64,000 nucleotides of DNA from Mesomycoplasma ovipneumoniae ATCC 29419 (GCF_028885435.1 NZ_CP118522.1:372001-436000); one strand, 5' to 3'. Counted from the stretch's first letter, positions 36,676 to 49,155 are shown. Numbers and translations: made by a program. The notes: generated by a model not told the origin, from the letters alone.

Positions 36676-38196
36676 ATGAATTTCGGTCTTTGACTTTTAG
36701 GTTTTCTAAAAGACTTTGTCGGCACACCAGCTCTACTTGTTGGACTTTTTACCCTAATTGGTGCTGTTGCAATGCGCAAAAAAGTCTCACAAATTATTGT
36801 TAGTTCTTTTAAAGTTAGTGTTGGCTTTATTATTTTAGGTGGTGGTGCTGGTGTTTTAGTTAGCTCGCTCAATTCATTTCAACCACTTTTTCAAAGAGTT
36901 TATAATCTAAGCGGTGTTATTCCCAATAATGACGCTTTTGCCGGCGCCCTCGCCCAGAGTTTGCCAAGTATTGCAACTTTAGGATCGCTAATTATGGTAA
37001 TTGCGATGCTTTTAAATATTATTCTTGCAACTTTTTCAAGACTAAAATATGTCTATCTTTCTGGTCATGTTCTTTATTATTCTTCTTTAATGCTAGCCGC
37101 TGTTATGTACACTTCTGGCTTTGATTTCCAAAATAGTTCAGGAGATTTTGCAATGGCACTAATTGCCGGAGCAAGTATTTTAGCCCTTTATATGGTAATC
37201 TCGCCTGCTGCCCAACAAAGATATATGCGCCAAATTACCGGAACAAACGAAATTGCCCTCGGCCACACCGGCGGATTTGGCTATGCTCTTTCTGGTCTAA
37301 TTGGCGAGTCAATTGCTAAAATTTCCAAAAAAAGTCTGCTTTCAACAGAAGAAATTAAATTTCCTCAGTCACTTTATTTTTTTCGAAACACCTTAGTTTC
37401 AATATCTCTAACTGTTTTTCTTTTTTACATTTTTGCCTTTTTACCAGCGGGACTTCTTTATGAATTAGGCAGGTTTGACAAGGTCGCCGATGCTAATGTA
37501 ATTGAAATTTTATCATCAAGAAACTGAGTTGTAACAATGATAATTTCGGCTTTTACTTTTACTGCCGGAGTTGAAATTATTCTTGCCGGAGTTAGGCTAT
37601 TTGTTGGCGAATTAGTGCCGATGTTTAAAGGTTTTTCTGATAAATTGATTAAAAATGCAAAAGTCGCTGTTGACTGTCCGGTAGTTTTTCCCTATGCGCC
37701 AAATGCAATTATTATTGGCTTTATTTCCTCTTTTTTAGCAGGAATAATTGGACTTTTTATTACATTAGGACTTGGCTATGGAGCACTAATTCCGGCTGTA
37801 ATTCTTCCAGGACTAGTTCCACATTTCTTTTTAGGGGCAACTTCAGGTGTCTTTGGCAACGTAAAAGGTGGAATCTGGGGCGCTATTATCGGACCTTTTG
37901 TTGGCGGACTGATTATTACATTTATTCCGGTATTTTTTGCCCTTGGAAACTGAACACCGCTTGAGAATAACTCACTTGGTGATTTAATTACCGCTGGCGG
38001 AGCCACAAAACAATTCTTAATTAGTCTAAACTGAGGCGATACAGACTATTTTATTGGCTATATTCCCGGAATTCTTGGCTTTATTCCCAAAGTTGGAAAA
38101 TATGTAATTTTAGGCTTTAGCATTTTAGTTTATTTAATTTTTATTATCGACGGAGTTATTAAAAAATACCATGGAAAACGAGCAAAAACTGCCTAA
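36676..38196 (+). CDS. ulaA: PTS ascorbate-type EIIC permease
   Basis: 506 residues with about ten membrane helices. Family signatures include VGFIILGGGAGVLVSSL, TNEIALGHTGGFGY and FLGATSGVFGNVKGGIWG. Imports and phosphorylates the sugar with UlaB and UlaC. The ribosome site is AAGGAT, 16 bases after ulaB. The last 26 bases overlap tkt. Slightly more C/G in third positions than the neighbours, as often seen for membrane genes. Confidence 0.92.
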
Positions 38197-40114
38197 AGAA
38201 AAGCTTTTTTTGGCAACAATGCGGGCAGTCGCCCTTGATTCAATTAATAATGCTGGCGGTGGTCACATTGGTATGGCCCTTGGAGCAAGCGAAATTTTTT
38301 ATAGCCTGGTTGGTCAAAATTTAAATTTTACTCCATTAAATCAAAAGTGAATTAATCGCGATCGCTTTGTTTTATCAGCCGGCCATGGTTCGATGGGACT
38401 TTATTCTCTGTATCATTTAATGGGCTTGATTTCGCTTGAAGATATTAAAAATCATAAACAACTAAATTCAAAAACACCGTCGCACCCTGAGGTTGACAAA
38501 TTAGAATATATCGATGCCTCAACTGGTCCGCTTGGCCAAGGAGTAGCAATGGCTGTCGGAATGGCTCTTGCTGAAACAAGACTGTCAGAAAAATTCAATC
38601 AAGATGACTTAAAAATTATTGACCATTTTACTTATGTCTTATGTGGCGACGGCGATTTTCAAGAAGGTGTTGCCTTAGAAGCTCTAGCTTTTGCCGGCAC
38701 AAATAAACTGTCAAAATTAATAATTGTCCACGATTTTAACAACATTCAAATTGATACAAAATCTAGTCAAGTTAATAATCTTGATTTTGCTAGTTTTTTT
38801 AAATCAATTGGCTTTGATGCAATTATTTTAAAAGATAATAAGCTTGAAAATATCAATTTTGCCCTTGAAAAAGCAAGAAAATCTGACAGACCTGTTTATA
38901 TTCAAGTTCCAACTATTATTGCCTTTGGAACAGAATTTGCTAATTCAACCAAAGGGCATCATGGTTCAGTCAGTGCTAAAAAAACCTATGAATTTAAGGC
39001 TAATTTGGGACTAGAAAATTTAGAGCCTTTTGACTACGACCAAAAAGCCTATGAAATAGGGGCTGATTTATTAGAGCCAAAAAATCAAAAATATTTAGAC
39101 TGAGAAAAAAATTTTACACTTTACAAGCAAAAATATCCACTTCTTGGCCAACGATTTGAAAACTTCCTTAAAAACAAAGAACTTTTTAATTTAGAATGAT
39201 TGACTTTTGCTAAAAATAACTTAGCAATTCGCGATTATGTTGAGCAAATTATCCAAAAAATTGACAACACTGACTTACTTATTTTAGGTGGATCTGCTGA
39301 TCTTGGAGTTGCAACTAAAACTAAATTTAGCGGCCAAAAACTAATTGACTACGGAATTCGTGAGTTTGCAATGGTGGCAATTAACAACGGAATTTCACTT
39401 TATGCTAATTTTTATACAATTTGTTCGACTTTTTTAGTTTTTAGTGACTATGCAAAAGCCGCACTGCGTCTTGCAGCCTTAATGAATCTGTCGCCAATTT
39501 ACATTTTTTCGCATGATTCATATCAAGTCGGCGGCGACGGGCCAACCCATCAACCTGTTGAGCAACTGGCAATGCTAAGATCAATTCCAAATTTTTTAGT
39601 AATCAGGCCTTGTGATGAATTTGAAACAATTTTTGCCTTTAACTACGGCCTAAATTCAAAAACAAAGCCAGTTGCAATTATTACAACACGACAACCTTTG
39701 GAATCGGTCAACAAAAATCTTGAAAAAATTGACTCAGCTTACTATATTTACAAAACTGAATCAGCTAAAATAAATATACTCGCTTCTGGCTCAGAGGTTC
39801 AGCTGGCCAAAAAACTAATTGATAAATTAGCCCAAAGTCAAATTTTTGCTAATTTGATTTCAGTTCCAATTTTACAAAATTTAGTTGAAAATCCACTGTT
39901 AATTAAAAAATTGGAATTAGAAAAGTTGCCTATTTTTGCCCTTGAGGCTTCAAATGATCCTTTATGATTTAAATTAGCAACTGTCCAAAAATTTTCTGGA
40001 CATTTTGCTAGTGGCTTTGGCGAGTCAGCTCCTGGAGACATTGTTTATGAATTAAAAGGTTTCAATGTTGATTATTTATTTGAAAAAGTTTTAAAATTTT
40101 TAGAAAATAAGTAA
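38171..40114 (+). CDS. tkt: transketolase
   Basis: 647 residues, full length. Thiamine-diphosphate motifs include GHIGMALGASEIFY, GHGSMGLY and CGDGDFQEGV. The central domain has YGIREFAM and QVGGDGPTHQPVEQLAMLR with its catalytic His. Moves two-carbon units between sugar phosphates in the pentose-phosphate pathway, using xylulose-5-phosphate made by Rpe. It starts within ulaA and closes the operon. The grouping ties PTS uptake to pentose-phosphate use and nucleotide-sugar supply. Confidence 0.93.
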
Positions 40115-40164
40115 ATTTAAAATAACTTGTTTTCTAGAACTATCTAAAGTTAAATTAATATTAG

Positions 40165-40201
40165 AAATTCAGACAGGTTAGTTAGCCTGTCTGAATTTTA
40201 T
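40165..40201 (+). terminator. strong terminator of the rpe-ula-tkt operon
   Basis: Perfect 13-bp stem AAATTCAGACAGG/CCTGTCTGAATTT followed by TTATT. An almost identical hairpin ends the pair of membrane genes at 60910-60945. Confidence 0.9.
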
Positions 40202-40302
40202 TCTGACTAATCAAAACAAAAAAATACTAAAATTTTAACTGAAATAGTCTTGTTTTGTCTATATTTTATTAGGTTATAAATTGAAACTGTAGAACAAAAA
40301 TG

Positions 40303-40795
40303 TCTCCTTGGTTTGGCAGTTTGTTGGCAAAAATTGACATTTTAGTGAATAAAAATATTCAAAAATACCCGTAAATCTGTGATTTTTTAGCTAAAATCTT
40401 AATTTTTATTATTTTAAAATAAGCTTTTGTAAAAAAAAAAAAAAAATGCTTGGTCAAAAATAAAATTAGGTTATAATTAGACTCACTTAAGAATAATTAA
40501 TAAATTTGATATTGAATTAAGGAGGAATTAATTATGTTTTTGGCATAAAAAAATCAGAAAATGCGAATTATCCATTATATTTTTAAATATGATGGAATGC
40601 CTTAAATTTAACCGTTTAGAAATCTTCAAATTTAGGGCTTTTAATTATTGTTCTTTCAAAACTTCATATGTTTTTTTAGGCTCGACGCAAATAAAAACGA
40701 GTTTTCTATTTGTATTGAGTTTAAATAGTAGTTGTATTTTTTTTATGATTTTTGCTAGTTGGTTTTTTAAGAATAAACAAGTTTTTTAAGTTTTG
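40303..40795 (+). mobile_element. transposon leader copy that truncates nadE
   Basis: Diverged left end near CCTTGGTTTGGCAGTTTG, then TTGGCAAAAATTGAC, an A16 run (40431-40446), TGCTTGGTC, TTATAAT, AAGGAGG, and the mini-cistron ATG TTT TTG GCA TAA. The hairpin (40681-40720) has one damaged arm. The plus-strand frame 40589-40789, starting MMECLKFNRLEI, is open here but closed in the sister copies, so I treat it as chance. No right end is visible; the element runs straight into the broken nadE. Confidence 0.65.
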
Positions 40796-41023
40796 TAAAG
40801 TTGAACTTAAGTTAATTTCCTTAGTGGAAATTTCAAATTTTTTGACTAATTGGTCAATATCAGTTTTGTCGCTGCTCATATAACGAATAGGTATAATAAG
40901 ACCTAAGCGCGAATTAGCGAAAGCTTTTTTTCATAAAAATGAAACAAGTACAGAGTCAATCCCGCCAGAAATGCCAAAAATCACACCTTTTTTATTTGCT
41001 TTTTTACTTCTTGCCGAATTCAT
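40785..41023 (-). pseudogene. nadE: NAD synthetase fragment
   Basis: About 80 codons remain: MNSARSKKANKKG, then the PP-loop GVIFGISGGIDSVLVSFLW and the conserved stretch LGLIIPIRYMSSDKTD. Normal NadE has about 240-270 residues and a longer N-terminus. Here the N-terminal ~20 residues and the C-terminal two thirds are missing. The frame runs on to 40721 through transposon sequence. NAD synthesis must rely on another nadE copy or on uptake; none is seen in this window. Confidence 0.8.
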
Positions 41024-41163
41024 TTTATAATATAATTTATATAATTATTTATTTGTACATTATTTTTCATAATTAGAATAATTTCTTGTATGATTATAGT
41101 GCAAAATAAATTTTTTAGTATAAAATTTCATATAAAATATACAATTTTTCCAGGAGGATATTG

Positions 41164-41631
41164 ATGGCTTATCAAAATGATGCCGCTCAATTATTAAGAT
41201 CAACTAAATCATGAGCAAAAATATTATTAATTATTCGTATAGTTAAATTTGCTTTAGGTCTTATAACACTTATTGTATTTATTGCTGGATTTTTTGGTGC
41301 TGTAGGTCAGGCCAGCACCGACCAAAAAAATATTGAAAAAGCAGTTTCAACACTTTTAGGATCAGTCTCGGCTACAGCTGTAATGCTTATTTTTTGGGTT
41401 ATATTATCATTTGCTTTCTGAATTTTATTAATTATTTCCCCTTTTAAATTAAAAGATCTACCAGCACGAATGAACCTAAAAAACGCTCACTTTATTTCAA
41501 AGTTTAAGCGAATTTTCGTACTTTCTATTGTTGCAATTTTTATTCCTTTCATTAATATAATTTATCTTATTATGCTTAGATCATTTATTTCAAACTCAGA
41601 AAAAGAAATTATTGAAGATTCTCTTGATTAA
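41164..41631 (+). CDS. small three- to four-helix membrane protein (copy 1)
   Basis: 155 residues. Membrane helices lie at about 18-42, 67-98 and 115-138, with short charged loops and an acidic C-terminus (SEKEIIEDSLD). Excellent ribosome site AGGAGG. Upstream TATAAAAT-like boxes lie near 41120-41145. A diverged partial second copy lies inverted at 63719-64000. Family not recognised. Confidence 0.75.
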
Positions 41632-41680
41632 TTTTTTGTAGTACATAAGATAAGACAAAAAATTTTTTTAAAATTAAAAT

Positions 41681-41704
41681 AAAAAGGTGAAATTTCACCT
41701 TTTT
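41681..41704. terminator. bidirectional terminator between the membrane protein gene and ptsI
   Basis: Perfect palindrome AAAAAGGTGAAATTTCACCTTTTT between convergent genes. Duplicated at 63651-63674 with one base changed. Confidence 0.85.
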
Positions 41705-41728
41705 ATTTTAATTGAATAATATTGGAAA

Positions 41729-43465
41729 TTATTTATGTCTTATTAAATTTAAAGATTCAAGATATTTTACTACTTCACCTTCGGTATCAAATTGCAAGGC
41801 TTCATTTGCAATTTTTACCATTTGTTCGTAATTTAGGTCAGAAATTAGTTTCTTTACTTTTAAAACACTACTTGTTGAAACTGAAAATTCATCAAGACCA
41901 AGACCTAATAAAAGTGGAACAGCATTGATATCACCAGCCATTTCACCGCACATTCCAATTCATTTTCCGTGTTTATGAGCTGCATCAATTGCCATTTTGA
42001 TTAATTTTAAAAGTCCAGGGTTTAAAGTTTGGTATAAATAGGCAACTTTTTCATTCATTCTATCAGCGGCAAAGGAATATTGGATTAAATCGTTAGTTCC
42101 AATTGAGAAAAAGTCAACATATTTTGCAAATTGATCAGCATGAATTGCTGAAATTGGAATTTCAATCATAATACCAATTTTAATGTCTTCACGTTTTGCA
42201 ACTTTTGGATTTTCTTGACTAACTTCTTGATAAACTTGCTCAAAAATTGCTTTTGCGGCAAAAAATTCATCAAGAGTTGCAACCATTGGAAACATAATTG
42301 CTAAATTTCCAAATTCAGATGCCCGAACTAATGCCCGAAGTTGAGTTTTAAAAATATCGGTTTTGTCAAGTGACAATCGAATTGCCCGATATCCTAAAAA
42401 AGGATTCATTTCTTTTGCAAAATCAAAGTATTTTAAGGTTTTATCGCCACCAATATCAAGCGTTCTGACAACAACTTTTTTAGGATTTTGAGTTTCAAGT
42501 ACGGCTTTATAGCTAAAAAACTGCTCATCTTCAGTTGGCCAATTTTGGTTATCCATATATAAAAATTCAGAGCGGAAAAGACCAATTTCATCAGCATTTA
42601 CTTTTTTGGCAGCATATGAATCATCAACTGAGCCAATATTTGCAGCAATTACAACTTTTTTTCCGTCAGCACTTTTTGATTCTTTATTTAAATAGTCTTG
42701 AAGTTTTGCTTTTTCATTTTCGTATTCTTGTTTTAAAATTTCAAATTCTTTAATTTCAGTTTCACTTGGGTTAAGAATTCCTTGCCCAAGATCACCGTTA
42801 ATTGCTAAAATATCACCAGCTTCAGCCTTTTCAAGGATATCGCCAATACCTAAAATTGCCGGAATTTCCAGACTTCGAGCCATTATTGCAGAGTGAGATG
42901 TTTTTGAACCAATATTTGTGGCAAAACCTTTAACATATTCATTTAATTGAGCAGTATCAGAAGGTTTTAAATCATCAGCAACAATAATTACATCTTCATC
43001 AATCGCGCTAAGATCAATTATTTCCAAATTTAGGATGTTTTTTATTATTCTTTGTGAAGCATCTTTAATATCAACCGCTCTACCCATTAAATATTCATCA
43101 CCAGTTTCAAGTAAAAAATTAGTATGATTTTTGGCTGTTTCTTTTAAGGAATATGCAGCTGAATATCCACTTTTTATCATATTTATTGTATCATCTTCCA
43201 AAACCGGATCAGTTGCAATTAAAATATGAGCATCAAGAATTTCAAGTTCATCTTGATTAAGTTTAGTTGCTAATTTTTTAATTTTTTCAATTTGTTCGAC
43301 AGATTTTCGCACTCCGTCTTGAAAAATTTTGATTTCAGCATCAATATCTGTTATTTTTGCATCACTAATTTCAATTTTTTGTTCTGTAAGTTTAAAAACT
43401 TTTGCTATCGATATTCCGCTAGAAGCACCAATTCCTTTAAATTTATATGAGCGAAATTTTGACAT
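41729..43465 (-). CDS. ptsI: PTS enzyme I (phosphoenolpyruvate-protein phosphotransferase)
   Basis: 578 residues, the normal length. The phosphohistidine motif SKTSHSAIMARS has His191. PEP-binding segments include GLFRSEFLYMD, GYRAIRLSLDK, FFSIGTNDLIQYSFAADR and the active-site Cys in GMCGEMAGD. It starts PTS phosphate flow from PEP to HPr and so powers the Ula system in this window. Strong GGAGGT ribosome site. It lies 71 bases behind an LDH-like gene in the same direction. Its last ~19 codons are repeated at 63567-63626. Confidence 0.95.
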
Positions 43466-43536
43466 TATAGACCTCCGATTTTAAAAAAATTAATTAAATT
43501 ATAAAATATTTTGCCTAAAATACAAATAAATAAATC

Positions 43537-44451
43537 TTATTGACTCAAAAATTTATTAGTTAAGTCTAAAAGTTTATTTTTTTCCCAAATAAATTTAACT
43601 AATTTTTCACGATCTGCTTGAGTTAATTTGATATCTTTTGCTTTAACTTGTCCAAAAATATCGATTTTTACAGGCAGAGAAAAAAAATCATCCCTAATAT
43701 TATAAAAAGACTCAACTCAACAATTTAAAAGGTGAAAGTTTTGTCTCTGATTTAAAATATCAAGCAAAATTTTGGACAAAATTAGTCCTAAAACTCGACT
43801 GTGTGGCGTCTTTCTGATTAAATTTTCGAGTATTTCGTTGTTTGTTTGGGTCACATAATCATCAATTTTGCTGATTTTATCAATGGTAGTCTCATTTTTT
43901 TCAATGTTTGAATCAAGCAAAAATGAATGACCATGATCGCCTAATACTAAAAATTCATTATCTTTTACAATATTTAAATTTAAATCATTAATAAACAAAT
44001 TTGCATGCATGTTTTCTAAATTAGGTCCAATTCCAAATACTTTTTTGCCAATAAGTCCGCTAGCAAAACTAAAAATTTTACATAAAATTGAATTGTTATA
44101 ACCTAAGACAAAAGCAATTCCGTTAAAACTAGAGTGTCGAACTAAATAACCAATTTTATAAATTTTTTCTGAATTTTCAAGTGCAAGATCAACTAGACTC
44201 ATTCCAGGAACTAAATTTTGGGCTGGATCAATTATCAAAATATTTGCTTTTTCTAGGGAGTTATAATCTTCCAAAAATACTTTATTTTTGTATCCGCCTT
44301 GTTTGATTATTAGATTTAATTCCTTAATAATTTGGTTTGTTTTTATAAAATTTTCGTCAATTAGCAAAAAATCAACATCTGTTTTTGCCAAAATTAAGTT
44401 ATAAATTAAATTTATGCTAGTGTTTGTCACTCCGATAAGTCCTATAATCAT
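43537..44451 (-). CDS. divergent lactate/malate dehydrogenase-like protein
   Basis: 304 residues, the usual LDH length. It keeps the overall pattern: an N-terminal Rossmann start (MIIGLIGVTNTSINLIYNLI), an LDH-like central strand (VFGIGPNLENMHANLF) and LGDHGHSFLL, where active LDHs have GEHGDS with the catalytic His. The glycine-rich loop lacks the GxGxxG pattern, and the Asp-x-x-Arg pair of the substrate site (DTARFR in LDH) reads NMHANL. So it is probably a paralogue without normal LDH activity. It precedes ptsI on the same strand. AAGGAT ribosome site. A regulatory or altered-substrate role is conceivable. Confidence 0.65.
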
Positions 44452-44594
44452 ATTTTATCCTTTTGTAAAAAATATTTTTTAACAGTTTGTGGTATAATTA
44501 CTTAGTATTTAACACAGTCGAGCTTAGACTCTAATTTTAAATTTTCACTATTTTATTATACTATAAATTAGTAGAAAAGTAGAAGAGGTTCGTT
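44452..44594 (+). promoter_or_regulatory. promoter region of the ABC/lipoprotein operon
   Basis: GGTATAAT near 44492-44499, and a second TATACTATAAA near 44555-44566, lie upstream of the TTG start at 44595, which follows GAAGAGG. Divergent from the LDH-like gene. Confidence 0.5.
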
Positions 44595-46370
44595 TTGCTA
44601 CAAGTCAGAACAAACATTTTTAGATCAAATCAATATTTTAAATTTTTATTGAAATTAGGTTTTAAAAAGAAAGCAGTATATGTTTTTATTATTCTTTCTT
44701 TTTTAACAACAGTAATGTTGTCCTTAATTACAAAATTTTACGCAACTGAGACAAATTTTAGTCTTTTTTCATTTATTACCCTTTTTATAAATCTTTCACT
44801 GACAATAATTATATCATCCTATATGTTTTTATCTATTTTTAAAGATTTAGCAACTCAAAGTCTTGATATAATAACTTTCACAAAACCATATTCTCGTCAC
44901 TATTTTATTGCGACAAAAATCTTGTTTTTAACATTTTTTGGACTTATTTGGTCAGTTTTTATTGATTTTTTATTAATAGGATTTTATTTAATTAATTATT
45001 CATTTTTTGACCAAGTTAATACACCTTTATTATTTGGTTTTTTATCACCATTTTTCTCATTTACTATTTTTGGCGGAATCACAGTAATTGTTAGCCACAA
45101 ATTTAGTTCGAAATCATCGCTTGCTATCGCTATTTTTTCATTTGCGCCTTTTATTTTAATTGGCTCAACAACAGCTTTTAATTCAACCTCAAGCATTAAT
45201 AGATTTGCTGAAATTCTCAATTTAGAACATAATGGCTATGATTCAAAAACAATTGCTGATGTTGAAAAATTTTACTTAAATGACAAGCAAGACCGTTTTT
45301 TTATAATTCCAAAACAAGTTGACAACCCTAATTTTACCGATCGACAAATAAATTATATTCAACAAGCATGAAATGATTCTTCAGCTGCAGCCCAAATCTG
45401 GCAAGTGGCTTCTTATTTATTAATTCCTTATCAATTAATTAATATTTTTGAACCAAAAGATCGTGATGCAATCGAAAATGCTGCCGGAAATCAGGATAGT
45501 TTTCTTAAAAATTACATTTATGCAAACAATTTAGAATCCAAAGAAAAAAATTATCTTCTCTCAACAGTCCCAAGTCTTCAAAGATACAAACTTTCAAATA
45601 ACCAAGAAGTAATTTTAGTTCCTGGGGCTCTTAAAAATGATTCACATTTTGAAGATCTGGAAAATCGAGAAATAATTTATGCTAATGAAGATGCTTCCAA
45701 TTTTGATAAAACGCTTCCACAAGACTCCCAAACTTTCGGGCTAACATCTGATCTTGTTGGTAAATTAAAGTGAAATTTAATAAAACAAGTTGTTTCATCT
45801 GAGGTTTTTAGCAAATACGCACGCGCATTTTTTGAAAGCTTTACAGAAGAAAATACCCAAAAAGATATTCTTGAAAAAATTTCTGCTGCAATTTCAACTG
45901 ATAAAGAACTTTTAGATTTAGTTGATGAACAAACTGTTGTCCTTGCGAAAAATCCGGACATAAGCCAAATTGAAAACCAAGTTCAGAAAAAAATATATTT
46001 GGCTACCTCACTCATTTATTGACTTTATTTTAATAAACAAAATAGCTTTGTTCTTAATAATTTATTAAAAAATGACAAAAATAATTTTGATCCAGCACCA
46101 TTTTTTGTCAAAATTGACCAACAAAATTATCAAATCGGCGGATTTTCATCATTTAGCGCCGAACAAAGACTAGTTGATAACAAAGTAATCAAAAGATTTA
46201 ATCTAGCAAAAAGCAACAACTTTTTATTCCAACCAGTTTTACAAATTATGGAAATAAAATCTAATCATCACGTTGTAATTAAAAATTTTTACCCGCTGAT
46301 TTGAGCATTTATTTCAATAGTTTTAGTTTATTTTATCTTTCGAATTTATACTAGAAAGGATTATAAATAA
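44595..46370 (+). CDS. ABC transporter permease with large external domain
   Basis: 591 residues. Six N-terminal helices (about 30-200) contain an ABC-2-like pattern, with SLDIITFTKPYSRHYFIATK, a coupling-helix-like loop. About 340 mostly polar residues follow, then a C-terminal helix (PLIWAFISIVLVYFIFRIY). The start codon appears to be TTG. The ATPase gene begins in the last base of its stop codon. With two lipoproteins next, the operon looks like a complete export or surface-lipoprotein system of unknown substrate. Confidence 0.75.
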
Positions 46371-47086
46371 TGTCAAATTGAGTTTTGGAGGTTAAAAATT
46401 TAACAAAAATTTACCCTAAATCCGAAAAAGGGGCAAAAAATGTCACTTTTAAGGTTAAAAAAAACACAATTCATGCCTTTATTGGTGAAAACGGAGCGGG
46501 AAAAACAACTGTTATTAAGTGTATTGTCGATGCATACCAGAATTTTTCAGGAACAATTCTTATTAATAATTTTTCAAATAAACTGCCACAAGCAAAAAAA
46601 TTTATTGGTTATGTTCCCGAAAATTCAATTTTTCCGCCTGAACTAAATTCATACGAATTTTTGTATGAATTTGGACTAATGTCAAAAATGAACTCTAAGT
46701 TAGTAAAGCAAAAAATTGATTATTATTTAAAACTGTTAAAAATTGAAGATTTAGCAAAATTAAAACCATTTAACTTTTCTTCAGGTCAAAAAAGAAAAAT
46801 TATGCTTGTTCAGTCTTTGATTCATGATCCAGAACTAATAATATTTGACGAGCCTTTTTCAAACTTAGACCCTTCAGCGCGAAGTGAATTTTTAGCGATT
46901 ATTAGAATTTTACACAAGCAAGGAAAAACAATTTTCCTTTCAAGCCATAATTTGCAAGAAATTGATTCTTTAATTGATAGTTTAACACTAATAAATAAAG
47001 GACAAATTTACTACTGTGGTCAAAAAACTGAAAATTTGCAAAAAATGTACCAAAAATATATACTAAACACGGGGACTACTAAATAA
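46370..47086 (+). CDS. ABC transporter ATP-binding protein
   Basis: 238 residues. Walker A is GENGAGKTT, the signature is FSSGQKRK (a variant of LSGGQ), and Walker B is LIIFDEPFSNLDP. The switch His is in SSHNLQEID. Closest in style to the ABC-2 or NatA type. It overlaps the permease by one base and the following lipoprotein gene by one base. Confidence 0.92.
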
Positions 47087-49155
47087 TGTTAAAGAAAAAA
47101 TTACTGATTTTAGCTACACTGCCAACGTCTTTTTTGTTTATTTCTTGCAGCGGAATTTATAATTTTTACGAATCTCAACCAAAGCCTGAGAATAAATCAT
47201 TGCTCACAAATCTTAAATTCCAGGAATTTGTTAATTCAGTTTTTTCTAATAACGAACTTCAAAAAGATGACTATATTTCAAACCAAATTAATCTAAATTT
47301 GCCAAAATTAACTAGCGAATTAAAATATTCTCTCATTTTTTCAAGACCATATTTTAGATTTTTCAAAGATCAATACACCGAAACACGCGAAAATTCGCGA
47401 TTTACAATTCATTCATATTTATCAAAAAATTGACTATTTTTACTTGAAAATATTGACAAATTATCTTTTATTTTCAACCCTTACACCGGAAGATTTGTTA
47501 AAAATGCTAATGAAGAAAAAATAAATTTGCTAAAAGATACCAAAATCAAAATTTCAAATAAGAATTTTGATTTTATTAAAATTGATAGAGAAGCTGATCA
47601 ATTTGATAAAAATAGCGTTTATTATTTGATTTTTGACAAAAATAAATTTATTAGATTCACTGTTTTTGAAACTAATAACGAATTAAAAACAAAACTTGAC
47701 TTTAATATGTTTGTGCTTGAAGATCAAATTGCTGATAATTTTTCTTTTGCAAATGCCATTGAAAATTGAGTAAAATCTGAAGAACAAAAGTATTTCAAAG
47801 ATAAACTCGAAACCGCACGCGAAAATCTAACCGATGATTTTAAAGGAAAAAAGGCCGAATTAGAAGACAAAATCGCTAGATTTAAACGCTCAAGCGGGCA
47901 CTCACTTGATTCTGAAGATGAAGAGGACGAAGATGGAGGAGGGAATTTTTGTAGCATTAATAATTTAGAAGCATGTTCAGAAGATGCAAAAGCCTTCTTA
48001 CTAAAAAGTCTAACTCGTCGAGGATTTGGTAGAACGCGACGAAACGTTAGTGTCACAAATTTCCAAGACGTAGATAGTAATTCTGAACAAAATAACTCAA
48101 GCCAAGAAATTTCTGATGCTAATTTAGAGCTTGCCGAACTTGAAGAAAAGTATAAAAATGATCTTGCAAATCTTGACAACACTGTAAAAAATCAGCTATT
48201 TAACGAAAAAAATGATCTAACTAGCTCTAATTTTTTCTCAAATATTACTACTGATATTTCTTCATTTAATTCTCCTTATAAATTTCACAAATACAGTTTA
48301 TATTCAATAGATTTGGAAAAAGGTAGCGATATTAGCCCAAAACCTGAAGAATCACCAAAGAAAAACTCAAGTTTTATGGACAATTATTCTAAATTTATTG
48401 ATGAAAAATTGGACATTAAAATAAAAAATGAAACAGCTGAAGAGTTCAATAATCGCCGTGTTTTTGAGTTTATTTTTCAAACTATTTGACCAAATAATGA
48501 AAACAAAAAAGTCCAATTTTTCAATGCTTACTATGCAAAAGAAAACATTGAAAAATTAGAGTCTGAATGAAAAAAAATTCAAGAAAAATTAAATAATACT
48601 GATTCAGCAGATTTTGAAGCCGCAATTGAAGAATATAAAAACTTTGTTGATACAAATTGACTATTTATTCTTGAAAGACTTGACAAACTTAGACTTGATT
48701 TTTATAAATGATACTCATTTCCTGATCAATTTGACGAAGATGGCAGCATAAAAGTTGCTCATAGCGATGAATTTAAACAACTTGTTAAAGACCAAGAAGA
48801 TCTTACAGAGCCTTTTTATTATGCAAATAAATATCTTGAGTCAATTTCCGAAGGAGACACATCAAGATTTGTAAGTAATTATAAAGATCTTTATATATTA
48901 AAGCAAAACACACTAATAAATTTAAGAGTTGATAATTCAGGCTCAGAGCCAAAAGTAAGCCTAAATCCTTTTGTATATCATTTTCCTAAAACAAAAAATA
49001 AAATTTCGGCCAAAGTTCTTACCGAAATTTTCCACCAAGCACTTTATCATGCCTCTCAGGAAGCTTATCATGATTTTGAAAATGATTTTGTAAAAAAATT
49101 CCGTTATAATTTGCCTGCGCAAATGTTTTTTAAGGAAAAAGATGAAAAAAAATAA
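47086..49155 (+). CDS. lipoprotein of the ABC operon
   Basis: 689 residues. Signal ILATLPTSFLFISC gives a lipobox with Cys21. Mature part Asn/Lys/Phe-rich. A long Glu/Lys coiled-coil-like region (about 225-275, then 345-370) is split by an acidic/glycine insert (SEDEEDEDGGG). The region around GFGRTRRN is unusually basic. No domain recognised. Likely an external partner of the permease. Its stop lies inside the next lipoprotein gene. Confidence 0.75.

Noticed and set aside
40589-40789. 66-codon ORF MMECLKFNRLEI in the transposon leader
   Set aside because: The corresponding frame is closed after about 30 codons in the sister copies and overlaps the conserved hairpin; probably not a protein.
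42535-42753. 72-codon Gln/His-rich plus-strand ORF
   Set aside because: Antisense shadow of ptsI.
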